Shown piece after piece: positions 8,293-22,332 of a DNA stretch of 64,000 bases. Numbering within the stretch: the stretch's first letter is position 1; each line of letters starts with the position of its first letter. The DNA comes from Pseudoxanthomonas composti (GTDB lineage: Bacteria; Pseudomonadota; Gammaproteobacteria; Xanthomonadales; Xanthomonadaceae). Where the stretch lies: NCBI RefSeq assembly GCF_004122095.1, contig NZ_SAWZ01000004.1, forward strand, positions 310,001-374,000. Reading direction: 5' to 3'. The notes under the pieces were generated by a model. That model saw only the letters and a list, made by a program, of their open reading frames with translations. It was not told the DNA's origin and ran no database searches. Made by a program: the position numbers and the translations under genes.

Positions 8293-8428
8293 GGCGCGGT
8301 CATCCGGGCGGACGGGGGGAGCGGGGCCAGCTGCATGCGTTCTTCCCTGACGGTACGCGGTGAGGTTGGCACCTTAACGAGGCCCCGCGGTTGCCTCAAG
8401 CCCGCGTCCTCGGGCGTACAATCCGCAG

Positions 8429-13555
<5,127 letters not shown>

Positions 13556-13559
<4 letters not shown>

Positions 13560-14827
13560 GGCGCGGTCTCCTGCGAGGGGTTGGGCACGACCAGGGGTTG
13601 TCCGGTCAGGCGCTGGAGTTCGATCAATGCGGTCTGGGCCTGCGCGGCCGCTTCGAGCTGGCGCTGCAGCGCCTGGATGCGTTGGCCTTGCAGCTGGGCC
13701 CATTCCAGATAGCTGATGGCGCCGGCCCGCCAGGCGCGCTCGGCCGCATGCTCGGCCTGCTGCAGCCGCGGCAGCACGTCGCGGCCCAGGCGCTGCACTT
13801 CCAGGCGCGCGGTCAGGTAACGGCCGTGGGCTTCGGCCAGCGTGGCGTGCAGTTGCAGCAGCAGCGCCTCGCGCTGCACCGTGGTCAGCGCCAGCTCGGC
13901 CTGCGCGGCGCGGATCTCAGGCTCGGCGCGGACGGCATTGCCCAGCGGCAGGCTCAGCGCGGCCACCAGCGCGGTGGCCTGCTGTCCCTGCAGGCGTCGC
14001 ACGCCCAGCTGCCATTGCAGGTCGGTGGCGCGCTCGCCTTGCGCCAGGCGCAGCTGCGCCTCGCGCACGCGCGCCTGGCCGGTGACGATGGCCAGCTCCG
14101 GTGTGCGCTGCAGCCACTGCGCCAGCGCGTCGAAGGCTTCCAGCTCCGGCAAGCCATCCAGATCGCCGGTCGCGGTGTCGAAGTCCGGCTCACGCGCGTT
14201 CCACAGCGTGGCCAGGTGCCGGCGCGCGGCACGGGCCGCCTCGGCCGCGCGGTCGCGGTCCAGCTCGGCCTGGGCCAGCTGCGCCTGCGCGGAGAACAGC
14301 ACCGACTCGGGCGAGGCGCCGGCCTGCAAGCGCGTGCGTGCGGCCTGCACGGCGCGCTGGCGCTGGTCGATGTCCAGCAGCGCCAGGGCCTGCTGGCGCT
14401 GCGCCACGACGATGGCCTGGTAACGCCGGGCGACTTCGGCCAGCAGGTCCAGCCGCGCCGCTTCGCGCTGCGGCGCCAGCGCATCGAGGTTGGCCTGGGC
14501 CAGGGCGCGGCGCGCGTCGAGCTTGCCGCCGCGCTCCAGCACGCCCGACAGCGACAGCGTCAGCTCGGCCTGGTCGAAGCCGCGCGCCTGCCCGCTGCCC
14601 AGCACGTTCTCGGCCTGCGCGCCGAGGATGAGCGGCGGGCGCAGCGCAGCGCGCTCGCCACGGGCCTGCAGGACCTGCCGCTCGCCCTCGATCAGGCGCA
14701 GCGCAGGATGGGTGTCGGACACGCGCGCCAGCGCTTCGTCCAGGCTCAGGGGAGCCGGCGGCCGGTCCTGCGCATGCACGCAGGACACGGCCGCGAGTGC
14801 GGCCAATGCCGCCCATCGCAACCACAT
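13556..14827 (-). CDS. czcC: Outer-membrane efflux protein, TolC family (CzcC-like)
   Basis: A 423-residue protein with a signal peptide (MWLRWAALAALAAVSCVHA, cleavage before Q20) and two repeated outer-membrane efflux (OEP) halves of long coiled-coil helices rich in Ala, Leu and Gln. It forms the outer-membrane duct of the tripartite metal exporter. It is the first of three overlapping or tightly spaced genes with czcB and czcA, and is preceded by a His-rich exported protein gene 57 bases upstream, on the same strand. Confidence 0.92.
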
Positions 14828-14884
14828 GGGGATTCTCCGAACACGATGACGTAAGCCACGCCGCCGACGGCGACGCGGTGGCGG

Positions 14885-15271
14885 TCAGGCCGTGATCGGA
14901 GGGCGCAGGGCCAGTTCGGTGGTTTGCGAGCGCATCGCGAATACCGCGCCCGACGGAGGCGCATGCGGCGGCAGCGTCGTGGCAGTCAGCACGAAACGCG
15001 AGGGGATGGCGACCAGGTGGCCGCAGCAGTGCGCCGCATGCATCAGCGCGTGCAGCAGGTCGCCGGCTTCGTCGGCATCGGCGCCATTGGCGCTGGGATC
15101 GGTGTGATCCTGCACCGCGTGCAGATGGTCCTGGCTGGCGCTGGCCGTTTCATGCAGGTCGCCGATGGCCGCCAGCACCGGATTGCTCAGCACCGCCAAC
15201 AGCAGCAGCGCCAGCGCGGGCAGGCGCAGGACGCGATGCAGGAAACGCAGCGGGCGTGGAGACGGTGGCAT
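14885..15271 (-). CDS. His-rich exported small protein, CzcI-like
   Basis: A 128-residue protein with a basic start and a hydrophobic segment (RLPALALLLLAVLSNPVLA, about residues 16-34) that looks like a signal peptide. The mature part contains candidate metal ligands: DLHETASASQDHLHAVQDH, then LLHALMHAAHCCGHL (about 73-87). Position and size match CzcI, the small periplasmic protein that precedes czcCBA in other bacteria and modulates metal response. Sequence similarity to CzcI cannot be judged here, so the name rests on context. Probably the first gene of the czc transcript. Confidence 0.65.
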   Translation of the reverse strand: MPPSPRPLRFLHRVLRLPALALLLLAVLSNPVLAAIGDLHETASASQDHLHAVQDHTDPSANGADADEAGDLLHALMHAAHCCGHLVAIPSRFVLTATTLPPHAPPSGAVFAMRSQTTELALRPPITA

Positions 15272-15343
15272 GGCGCGGCCGATGCTAGCCAGGCGATGCG
15301 GCGTTAGACAATCACGCGGCCTGCGGCGGCGTCATGCCCTCGC

Positions 15344-16219
15344 TCACTGCTGACCGGCGCGACGCGCACTGACCTTGGCCAGGGCCGCCCAGTCCAGCGC
15401 GCCGTCGCCCTGGGCGATGCCCTCCAGCAGGCCATCGCGCAGCGTGCTGGCCAGCGGCATCGGGACCTGGGTGGCCTCGCCGGCGGTCAGGGCCAAGCGC
15501 ACGTCCTTCAGGCCCAGGGTCATCTTGAAGCCGGCCGGCGTGTACTGCTCCCTGGCGATCAGCCCACCATAGCCCTGGTAGGCCGGGGCGGCGAACACGG
15601 TGGAGGTGAGCATCTCCAGGAAATCGGCGGGCGCCACGGCGTGCCCGCGCACCAGCGCGCTGGCTTCGGCCATGGTGCCGATGGCGCTGGCCAGGCAGAA
15701 GTTGGTGGCCAGCTTGACCGCATTGGCCTGCTCGGGGGCCTCGCCAAAGCGCCAGGTCCGGGCGCCCAGCACGTCCAGCAGCGGCTGCACGCGCTCGATC
15801 GCGGCGGCCTTGCCGCCGGCCAGGATGTTGAGCTTGCCGGCCGCGGCCACATCGACCCGCCCCACCACCGGCGCGGCCACATAGTCCACGCCCCGCGCGG
15901 CATGGCGCTCGGCCAGTGCGCGAGCGTAGGCCACCGACACCGTGGCCAGGTTCACGTGCACCGCCCCTTCGGGCAGGGCGTCGAGCAGTCCGCTGTCGAC
16001 GATGACCTCGGCCACGGCCGCATCGTCGGCCAGCATCGACAGCACCACCGGCGCCACGGCCGCATCCAGCGGGGCATCGCAGGCGTGCGCGCCGTCCTGC
16101 AACAGCGCTTCGCGCGCCTGCGGGCTGCGGTTCCACACGTGCACCGTGTGCCCGGCCTTGAGCAGGTTGCGCGCCATCGGCGCGCCCATGGTGCCGAGGC
16201 CGAGGAAGGCGATGTCCAT
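15344..16219 (-). CDS. NAD(P)-dependent beta-hydroxyacid dehydrogenase
   Basis: A 291-residue enzyme of the 3-hydroxyisobutyrate dehydrogenase/tartronate semialdehyde reductase family. It opens with MDIAFLGLGTMGAPMA, the GxGxxG dinucleotide loop, then WNRSP. The substrate-binding APVVGR segment and the catalytic Lys region (QANAVKLATNF, K171 by my count) follow. C-terminal helices complete the dimer fold. Close relatives reduce succinic semialdehyde, glyoxylate or similar small carbonyls; which one applies is unclear. The gene lies 79 bases downstream of the OYE gene on the same strand and probably shares its transcript. Confidence 0.9.
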   Translation of the reverse strand: MDIAFLGLGTMGAPMARNLLKAGHTVHVWNRSPQAREALLQDGAHACDAPLDAAVAPVVLSMLADDAAVAEVIVDSGLLDALPEGAVHVNLATVSVAYARALAERHAARGVDYVAAPVVGRVDVAAAGKLNILAGGKAAAIERVQPLLDVLGARTWRFGEAPEQANAVKLATNFCLASAIGTMAEASALVRGHAVAPADFLEMLTSTVFAAPAYQGYGGLIAREQYTPAGFKMTLGLKDVRLALTAGEATQVPMPLASTLRDGLLEGIAQGDGALDWAALAKVSARRAGQQ

Positions 16220-16298
16220 GCAGGTGTCCGGGTCGAGGCAAGGGGCGGGCAGTGTGCGCGCGGCGATGTTTCCCGCGCGGCAAGGCCGCACGGCGGCC

Positions 16299-17399
16299 TC
16301 AGCCGAACAGGTCCTTGGCGCTGCGCGGCTGGCAGCGCAGGTACTGCGGGGCCGCCTTGACCTGCGCGCCCAGCTTGGCGGCGGCATGCCAGGGCCAGCG
16401 TGGGTCGTAGAGCACGCCGCGGGCCAGGGCCACGGCGTCGGCCTTGCCCTCGGCGACGATGCGCTCGGCATGCAGCGGATCGGTGATCAGTCCCACGGCG
16501 ACCACCGGCATGGACTGCAGTTGGCCCTTGATGTCGCTGGCGAAGGGCACCTGGTAGCCGTCTTCCAGTTTGATCTGCTGGCGTGGGTCCAGGCCGCCGC
16601 TGGACACGTGCAGGTAGCTGCAGCCGCGCGCTTCCAGCGCCTGGGCCAGGGCGATGCTCTGCGCCACGTCCCAGCCGCCTTCGACCCAGTCGCTGGCCGA
16701 CAGGCGCACGCCCACCGCCACGGTGTCGGGCACCGCCGCGCGCACCGCATCGAACACCTGCAATGGCAGGCGCAGGCGGTTTTCCAGACTGCCGCCGTAG
16801 GCATCGCTGCGGTCGTTGCTCAGCGGGGACAGGAACTGGTGCAGCAGGTAGCCGTGGGCGGCATGCAGCTCGATCAGCTCGAAACCCAGGCGGTGCGCGC
16901 GCTGCGCGCTGGCCACGAAGGCGGCGATGATGGCCTCGATGCCGGCCTGGTCCAGCGCCTGCGGGACCGGCCCGGCCTCGTGGAACGGGCGCGCGCTGGC
17001 GGACACGGTCTGCCAGCCGTGCTCGGCATCGGCGGCGATCGGCGCACCGCCATGCTCCCAGGGCGTGTGGGTGGACGCCTTGCGGCCGGCGTGCGCCAAC
17101 TGGATGCCCAGCGGCATCGGCGACCAGCGCCGCAGGCCCTTCACGACCACGCGCATGGCCGCCTCGCTTTCATCGTCGTACAGGCCCACGTCGGCCCAGC
17201 TGATGCGGCCGCGCGGCTCCACCGCGGTGGCTTCCACGATCAGCAGGCCGGCGCCGGACTGGGCCAGGTTGCCCAGGTGCATGGCGTGCCAGTCGCTCAT
17301 GCGGCCATGCTCGGCCGAGTACTGGCACATCGGCGCGATCACGATGCGGTTGGCCAGGGTCAAGGGGCCGAGCGAGAGAGGGGTGAAGAGCTGGCTCAC
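16299..17399 (-). CDS. Old yellow enzyme family NADH:flavin oxidoreductase (YqjM-like)
   Basis: A 366-residue TIM-barrel FMN enzyme. Visible motifs are APMCQYSAEHG (the Cys that tunes FMN in YqjM-type enzymes), QLAHAGRKAS, and the active-site H-A-A-H-G-Y-L-L-H-Q-F substrate pair, then NDRSDAYGGSLENR. It reduces activated C=C bonds with NAD(P)H and is usually linked to electrophile stress. GTG at 17399 has GGGA six bases upstream; GTG four codons earlier is an alternative. Followed by the hydroxyacid dehydrogenase gene; likely a two-gene operon. Confidence 0.92.
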   Translation of the reverse strand: MSQLFTPLSLGPLTLANRIVIAPMCQYSAEHGRMSDWHAMHLGNLAQSGAGLLIVEATAVEPRGRISWADVGLYDDESEAAMRVVVKGLRRWSPMPLGIQLAHAGRKASTHTPWEHGGAPIAADAEHGWQTVSASARPFHEAGPVPQALDQAGIEAIIAAFVASAQRAHRLGFELIELHAAHGYLLHQFLSPLSNDRSDAYGGSLENRLRLPLQVFDAVRAAVPDTVAVGVRLSASDWVEGGWDVAQSIALAQALEARGCSYLHVSSGGLDPRQQIKLEDGYQVPFASDIKGQLQSMPVVAVGLITDPLHAERIVAEGKADAVALARGVLYDPRWPWHAAAKLGAQVKAAPQYLRCQPRSAKDLFG

Positions 17400-17476
17400 G
17401 GGAAGTCCCACGAAGAAGGAGCGCGCATTGCAGCGCGCTCCGGGGTTGGCTTCAACAGTGCCCTTGGATCAGAGCA

Positions 17477-18316
17477 TCACGCCCATTGCCCGTCGACGGA
17501 GGAGGACAGCGCGGCCCAGGCCTGGCGGTCCTGCTGCAGCTGGGTCAGCCGCTGGTCCGTCACCTCCAGCGCATCGCTGCCGGCGGAGAAGCGCTGCGGC
17601 GGATTGGGAGCGGCGGCCAGTTCCAGGAACGCGGCCGCCAGCCTGGCCGGGTCGCCGGATTGCTGGTGGCTCTTCTGCTCGTAGTACTCGCGCAGCTGCT
17701 GCGACAGCGCGGCGTAGTCCTCGATGGCGCTGTCGGCGAAACGCACCGAGGTCGGGTCGAGGAAATCGGTGCGGATGAAGCCCGGGCCGACGACAGTCAC
17801 GTGGATGCCCAGGTCCCTGACCTCGTCGGCCAGCGAGGCGGAGAACCCCTCGACGGCAAACTTGCTGGCGCAGTACAGCGTAGCCGAGGCGAAGCCGGCG
17901 ATGCCGCCGATGGAGGACACGTTGAAGATATGGCCGCGGCGCTGGGCGCGCATGACCGGCAGCACTGCGCGGGTGACGTCGAACAGGCCGAAGACATTGG
18001 TGTCGAACTGCGCGCGGGCATCGTCGGCGTTGGTTTCTTCGAACAGGCCGAGGTAGCCGTAGCCGGCGTTGTTGACCAGCACGTCGATGCCCTCGAAGCG
18101 GGCCTTGGCCACTTCCACCGCCGCGCGGATCTGCGCCGGGTTGGTGACATCCAGGTCCAGCGGCAGCAGGTTGGCGTGCTCGCCCAGGGCGGCGGTGATG
18201 TCGCTACTGCGGCGCGAGGTGGCGGCCACGCGATGGCCGGCGGCCAGCGCTGCGCGTGCCAGCTCGCGGCCGATGCCGCGGCTGGCGCCGGTGATGAACC
18301 AGGTCTGGGTCGTCAT
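17477..18316 (-). CDS. SDR family oxidoreductase
   Basis: A 279-residue classical SDR: TGASRGIG cofactor loop (residues 9-16), NNAG (about 86-89), catalytic Ser in NVSSIGG and YCASK (Tyr/Lys). The C-terminal extension resembles SDRs annotated as oxidoreductases with broad carbonyl specificity. ATG at 18316 fits the family start. It is divergent from an AraC-type regulator gene (18456), the likely controller. The next gene downstream, the OYE at 17399, is 77 bases away on the same strand and may be read through into. Confidence 0.9.
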   Translation of the reverse strand: MTTQTWFITGASRGIGRELARAALAAGHRVAATSRRSSDITAALGEHANLLPLDLDVTNPAQIRAAVEVAKARFEGIDVLVNNAGYGYLGLFEETNADDARAQFDTNVFGLFDVTRAVLPVMRAQRRGHIFNVSSIGGIAGFASATLYCASKFAVEGFSASLADEVRDLGIHVTVVGPGFIRTDFLDPTSVRFADSAIEDYAALSQQLREYYEQKSHQQSGDPARLAAAFLELAAAPNPPQRFSAGSDALEVTDQRLTQLQQDRQAWAALSSSVDGQWA

Positions 18317-18455
18317 GATGCGATACCTGTGTTTGGGAAGGTGCGTACAGCCTGGGCGTGGGCGGCCCGGCGGCGTGAGCGCGTTCCTGTCCGATGCTTG
18401 CCCGATCCTGCCAGCGCTGCGCGGAATGCACGCCGGCCTTGCTAAGGTCGCCGCC

Positions 18456-19352
18456 ATGCAAAACGACCTTCCCGCCCTGTCGCCCCTGCGCGCGCTGTTG
18501 CTGCGCCACGCCGCCGAAGGCATCACCGAGACCGCCGTCCCCGGCCTGCGCCTGTACCGCTCCGGCGCGACCACCACGCCGGTTCCGGTGGTGTACGAGC
18601 CGATGCTGTGCGTGGTGGTGCAGGGGCGCAAGCGGGTGATCCTGGGCGAGCGCGTGCACTACTACGATGCGGCCCATTGCCTGGTGGTCTCGTTGGAGTT
18701 GCCGGTGGTCGGCGCGGTGTGCGAAGCCAGCCAGCAGGCGCCTTACCTGGCGCTGTCGGTGGCGCTGGACCGGGCGGAGCTGGCTTCGCTGCTGCTGCAG
18801 CTGCCGCCGGATCGCACGCCGGTGCCGGCCAACGTCGCGCTGGAGGTCAGCACCATGTCCGCGCCCCTGGCCGATGCCAGCCTGCGCCTGGTGCAGCTGC
18901 TGGAGTCGCCGCGGGACATCGCGGTGCTGGCGCCGCTGGTGCGGCGCGAGCTGCTGTACCGGCTGCTGATGGGGCCGCAAGGCCCGATGCTGCGGCAGAT
19001 CGCCCATGGCGAGGGGCGCCTGGGCCAGGTGCAGCAGGCCATCGCCTGGATCCGCGAGCACTACGACGAGCCGCTGCGCGTCGAGGCGCTGGCCACGCAG
19101 GTGGCGCTGAGCAACTCATCCCTGCACCGGCACTTCAAGGCCGCCACCCAGCTCAGCCCGCTGCAGTACCAGAAGCAGGTTCGGCTGCAGCAGGCGCGCG
19201 AACGGCTGATGGCCGAGCAGACCGACGCGGCGTCGGTGGCCTACGCGGTAGGCTATGAGAGCGCCTCGCAGTTCAGCCGCGAGTTCAAGCGCCTGTTCGG
19301 CCATCCACCGGCCGAAGCCGCCAAGCGTTGGCGACAGGAAGTGGCGGTGTGA
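18456..19352 (+). CDS. AraC family transcriptional regulator
   Basis: A 298-residue protein. Residues about 20-180 form the AraC-type N-terminal domain that often precedes SDR-linked regulators (PVVYEPMLCVVVQGRKRVILGER). Residues about 200-295 are the double helix-turn-helix (VEALATQVALSNSSLHRHFK, then VAYAVGYESASQFSREFKRLFG). It binds DNA in the cytosol and should respond to a small ligand. It is divergent from the SDR at 17477-18316 across 139 bases, a common regulator-target layout. Confidence 0.92.
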   Translation: MQNDLPALSPLRALLLRHAAEGITETAVPGLRLYRSGATTTPVPVVYEPMLCVVVQGRKRVILGERVHYYDAAHCLVVSLELPVVGAVCEASQQAPYLALSVALDRAELASLLLQLPPDRTPVPANVALEVSTMSAPLADASLRLVQLLESPRDIAVLAPLVRRELLYRLLMGPQGPMLRQIAHGEGRLGQVQQAIAWIREHYDEPLRVEALATQVALSNSSLHRHFKAATQLSPLQYQKQVRLQQARERLMAEQTDAASVAYAVGYESASQFSREFKRLFGHPPAEAAKRWRQEVAV

Positions 19353-19757
19353 GGGCGTTGGCTGGCAGTAGATCCACTGTTGGAGCCGCTCCCACAACAG
19401 CAAGCGCCTCTCCGCGAAGCAGCTCCGCCAGCAACGCTGCTCAGATGCAGCGACCGATGTAGCGAGCAGCGCATCTTCATTGCCGACGCGACGCCGGTAG
19501 CGGCTGCCCCATTGGATCGCCGTGTCCGGGCTGTCGCCCGAAGAAGCATCATCGGCGCGGATCTCGTGCGATGGCGGGTCGCGATCCGCCCTACGCGCTG
19601 TGAGAGCGGCCCGAGGCCATCTCGAGCCGCTCCGACAAAGAAGCAGGGCGCCTCTCACAACCGGTAGCGACTCTAGCTCCGCTGTCTTATCCGGCTATTC
19701 CGAAACACTTGGGTTCGAGCAGCTGCTCAGACACACGGCTGCAGAGCGCTTGCGTCG
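19353..19757. other. Convergent intergenic gap with half a REP-like element
   Basis: No gene is supported. Near 19375-19398 the stretch GGAGCCGCTCCCACAACAG is one arm of the REP-like family found whole at 4782 and 51811, flanked by CTGTTG/CAACAG. The rest of the 405 bases shows no ribosome site followed by a plausible protein, and looks like degraded repeat sequence. Confidence 0.5.
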
Positions 19758-20606
19758 CTATGCCGATGCCCTCAAAAACCCCAAGGCCTCGGCGCAGTCA
19801 TGCTGCACCTTCAGGGCGAGCAGGTCATCGGCACGGGTGCGGCCCAGGGTCAGTGCGGCGATCGGCGTGCCGGCCGCGTGCGCCCACTGCGCGAAGCGGA
19901 AGCCGGAATAGACCATCAGCGACGAGCCCACCACCAGCATCGCATCGCTGTCGGCCAGCGCCGCCTGCGCGGCCTGGACGCGCTCGCGCGGGACGTTCTC
20001 GCCGAAATACACCACGTCGGGCTTGAGGATGCCGCCGCAATGGCTGCAGGCCGGAATGACGAAGCTGGAGAACTCCACGTCCTCCAGGTCCGCATCGCCG
20101 TCCGGCGCGATGCCGGCCTCCAGGCGCTCCCAGCCCGGGTTGCGGGCGATCAGCTCGGCCTGAAACTCCACGCGCGGGGTACGCCGCTCGCAGCCCATGC
20201 AGCGCACCACGTCCAGGCGCCCGTGCAGGTCGACCACCTCGCGGCTGCCGGCGGCCTGGTGCAGGCGGTCCACGTTCTGGGTCAGCAGCAGCGAGATCTG
20301 GCCACGCTGCTCCAGTGCGGCCAGCGCGTGATGCACGCCGTTGGGCTGGGCGGCCAGGAACCGCGGCCAGCCCACCAGGCTGCGCGCCCAGTAGCGCTGG
20401 CGCGTGGCCAGCTCGCCCATGAAGGCCTGGTAGGTCACCGGCTGGGCACGCTTCCACTGGCCATCGGCATCGCGGTAGTCGGGGATGCCCGAGCCGGTGC
20501 TGCAGCCGGCGCCGGTCAGCACGAAGATGCGGGCGTGGCGCTCGATGAAGGCCTGCAGGGCGGCAGGCGCCTGCGCAGGGGCCGCCGCGGCCGCCAGCGC
20601 GCTCAT
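19758..20606 (-). CDS. Sir2 family NAD-dependent deacylase
   Basis: A 282-residue sirtuin. Motifs: TGAGCSTGSGIPDYR (residues 31-45), TQNVDRLH (109-116), catalytic His128 in VDLHGRLD, and a four-Cys zinc site C136/C139 and C187/C190. SIPDYR-type spacing places it with class II (SIRT4-like) bacterial sirtuins, which remove acyl groups from lysines in the cytosol. Its ATG overlaps the stop of the upstream TetR gene by four bases (ATGA), so the two are translationally coupled. Substrates are unknown. Confidence 0.93.
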   Translation of the reverse strand: MSALAAAAAPAQAPAALQAFIERHARIFVLTGAGCSTGSGIPDYRDADGQWKRAQPVTYQAFMGELATRQRYWARSLVGWPRFLAAQPNGVHHALAALEQRGQISLLLTQNVDRLHQAAGSREVVDLHGRLDVVRCMGCERRTPRVEFQAELIARNPGWERLEAGIAPDGDADLEDVEFSSFVIPACSHCGGILKPDVVYFGENVPRERVQAAQAALADSDAMLVVGSSLMVYSGFRFAQWAHAAGTPIAALTLGRTRADDLLALKVQHDCAEALGFLRASA

Positions 20607-21235
20607 GTCGGCACCCTGGCAGCCGCCAGATAGCCACGGGCCAGCAGGGTGAGCTGCGTGCGCAGCAAGGCCACGCGCGCGGGCGGGGCCCCAGCGTTGA
20701 GGACATCGCACATGGGCCCGATCAGTGCGCCCAGCAGCACGCCGGCCACGGCCTGCGGATCGTCGAAGCGGGCATCGGCCGTGGCCGCCAGCAGGGCGGC
20801 GATCGCCGTTTCCATGCGCAGCTTGGCCGCGGCGATCAGTTCGGCGCCGCCGTGCATTTCGGCGATCGCATACAGCGCCAGGGAGATCTCGGCATGTTCC
20901 AGCTTGGCGCTGACGAAGGCCTCGACCAGGGCGTCGGCCGCATCGGCCAGCGCTGCCCCGCGCATCCGGGCGCTGGCGTCCTCCACTGCGCCGGCCACTG
21001 TGCCCAGGTGCCATTCCAGCAGGCCGGCCAGCATCGTGCTGCGGTTGCGGTAGTACTGGTAGAGCGTGCCGACCGACACGCCGGCCCGTTCAGCCACGCG
21101 CGTGGTGGTGGTGCCGTCCAGGCCATGGGCGATCAGAACCTGAAAGCTGGCCTGGCGGATGGCGTCCACCGTCGCCTTGGACCGCGACTGGAGCGGCTGT
21201 TTACGGGCTTGCAGGGCGTCGGGCAGGGCGCTCAT
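20603..21235 (-). CDS. TetR family transcriptional regulator
   Basis: A 210-residue repressor-type protein. The N-terminal helix-turn-helix spans about residues 20-65 (RVAERAGVSVGTLYQYYRNRSTML), followed by an all-helical ligand domain. ATG at 21235 fits the usual short N-terminal arm. It is divergent from an SDR gene across 72 bases and overlaps the sirtuin gene downstream. It likely controls its own two-gene operon and the SDR through the shared intergenic region. Confidence 0.92.
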   Translation of the reverse strand: MSALPDALQARKQPLQSRSKATVDAIRQASFQVLIAHGLDGTTTTRVAERAGVSVGTLYQYYRNRSTMLAGLLEWHLGTVAGAVEDASARMRGAALADAADALVEAFVSAKLEHAEISLALYAIAEMHGGAELIAAAKLRMETAIAALLAATADARFDDPQAVAGVLLGALIGPMCDVLNAGAPPARVALLRTQLTLLARGYLAAARVPT

Positions 21236-21275
21236 CGAATGCGAATTCCCACGCGTCAGGATGCTGCATATCTTG

Positions 21276-21304
21276 GGTGTCCCCGAACACAACACAAGGA
21301 CACC
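21276..21304. promoter_or_regulatory. Candidate TetR operator dyad
   Basis: GGTGTCC (21276-21282) and GGACACC (21298-21304) are exact inverted repeats 15 bases apart in the 72-base divergent region between the TetR and SDR genes. The right arm overlaps the SDR ribosome site, so binding would block SDR expression. Assignment to the TetR protein is inference from position. Confidence 0.35.
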
Positions 21305-21307
21305 GCC

Positions 21308-22045
21308 ATGACTGCTGCAGATCACACGCACGCCACCCACCCCATCGCCCTGGTCACCGGCGGCAACAAGGGCATCGGCCTGGGGCTGGTGAAGCAGCTG
21401 GCGCAGGCCGGCTGGACCGTCTACCTGGGCAGCCGCGACGCGGCCCGCGGCCAGGCCGCCCGCGACAGCCTTCCAGCCGAGCTGGACGTGCGCGTGCTGG
21501 CGCTGGAGGTGACCGAGGCGGCCACCCTGCAGGCCGCGGCCGACAGCGTGCGCCAGCAGAGCGGCCGGCTGGACGTGCTCATCAACAACGCCGGCATCTG
21601 CCCGGACATCGAGCCGCCCTCCAAGGCCACCCTGGACTCGCTGCGCAGCACCTACGAGACCAATGTGTTCGGCCCGGTGCTGGTGGTGCAGGCGATGCTG
21701 CCGCTACTGCGCGCCGGCACGCTCAAGCGCATCGTCAACGTCTCCAGCGAGCTGGGCTCGGCCACCCTGCATGGCGATCCCAACTTCAAGTACGGCTTCG
21801 TCAACGGCCTGAGTTACTGCTCTTCCAAGAGCGCCCTCAACGCCTTCACCGTGCTGCTGTCCAAGGAGCTGTACGCCGAAGGCTTCGCGGTCAACGCGGT
21901 CAATCCCGGCTACACCGCCACCGACCTCAACGGCCACAGCGGCACGCTCAGCGTCGAACAGGCTGCCGCCACCGTGGCCGGCGTGGCGATGTCCGAGCTA
22001 GGCACCGGCAGCTTCTTCACCGAGGGCGGCCGCCTGCCCTGGTGA
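21308..22045 (+). CDS. SDR family oxidoreductase (carbonyl reductase-like)
   Basis: A 245-residue classical SDR beginning with TGGNKGIGLGLVKQL (cofactor loop), NNAGICPD, catalytic Ser in NVSSELGS and YCSSK for Tyr/Lys, then NPGYTATDLNG. The GNKGIG loop and VNAVNPGYTATDL pattern resemble plant and bacterial carbonyl or menthone-type reductases. AAGGA sits eight bases before the ATG. It is transcribed away from the TetR-sirtuin pair, which suggests joint control. Confidence 0.92.
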   Translation: MTAADHTHATHPIALVTGGNKGIGLGLVKQLAQAGWTVYLGSRDAARGQAARDSLPAELDVRVLALEVTEAATLQAAADSVRQQSGRLDVLINNAGICPDIEPPSKATLDSLRSTYETNVFGPVLVVQAMLPLLRAGTLKRIVNVSSELGSATLHGDPNFKYGFVNGLSYCSSKSALNAFTVLLSKELYAEGFAVNAVNPGYTATDLNGHSGTLSVEQAAATVAGVAMSELGTGSFFTEGGRLPW

Positions 22046-22332
22046 GGGCGCGCGGGCCGGCACCTGCCATGCGGCAGGCGCAGGCCAGGCGTTGGCAGGG
22101 CCGCATCGCGCTGCGGGGCTGCGCTGGCCGCGGGAACCCTTCACGCGCGTGCGCATGGGGCACGGCGGGTACCGCGGCGCGGGGTTTCCGCCGCCTGCCG
22201 TCGGGCGGGATGGTCAATTGCTCCCGTGCAGCCCATCCGTGATACTCCGGTCGACCCGCAGGATGCGGGGCGCACAGCGCCTTGAGGCCGTGTGCCGTCC
22301 GTTCACCGCCGCATCGAAACCCTGTCGTCCAC

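Noticed and set aside
22282-22332. TTG start of the response regulator
   Set aside because: It adds a Pro/Arg-rich tail not seen in receivers; kept only as an alternative because no ribosome site decides.
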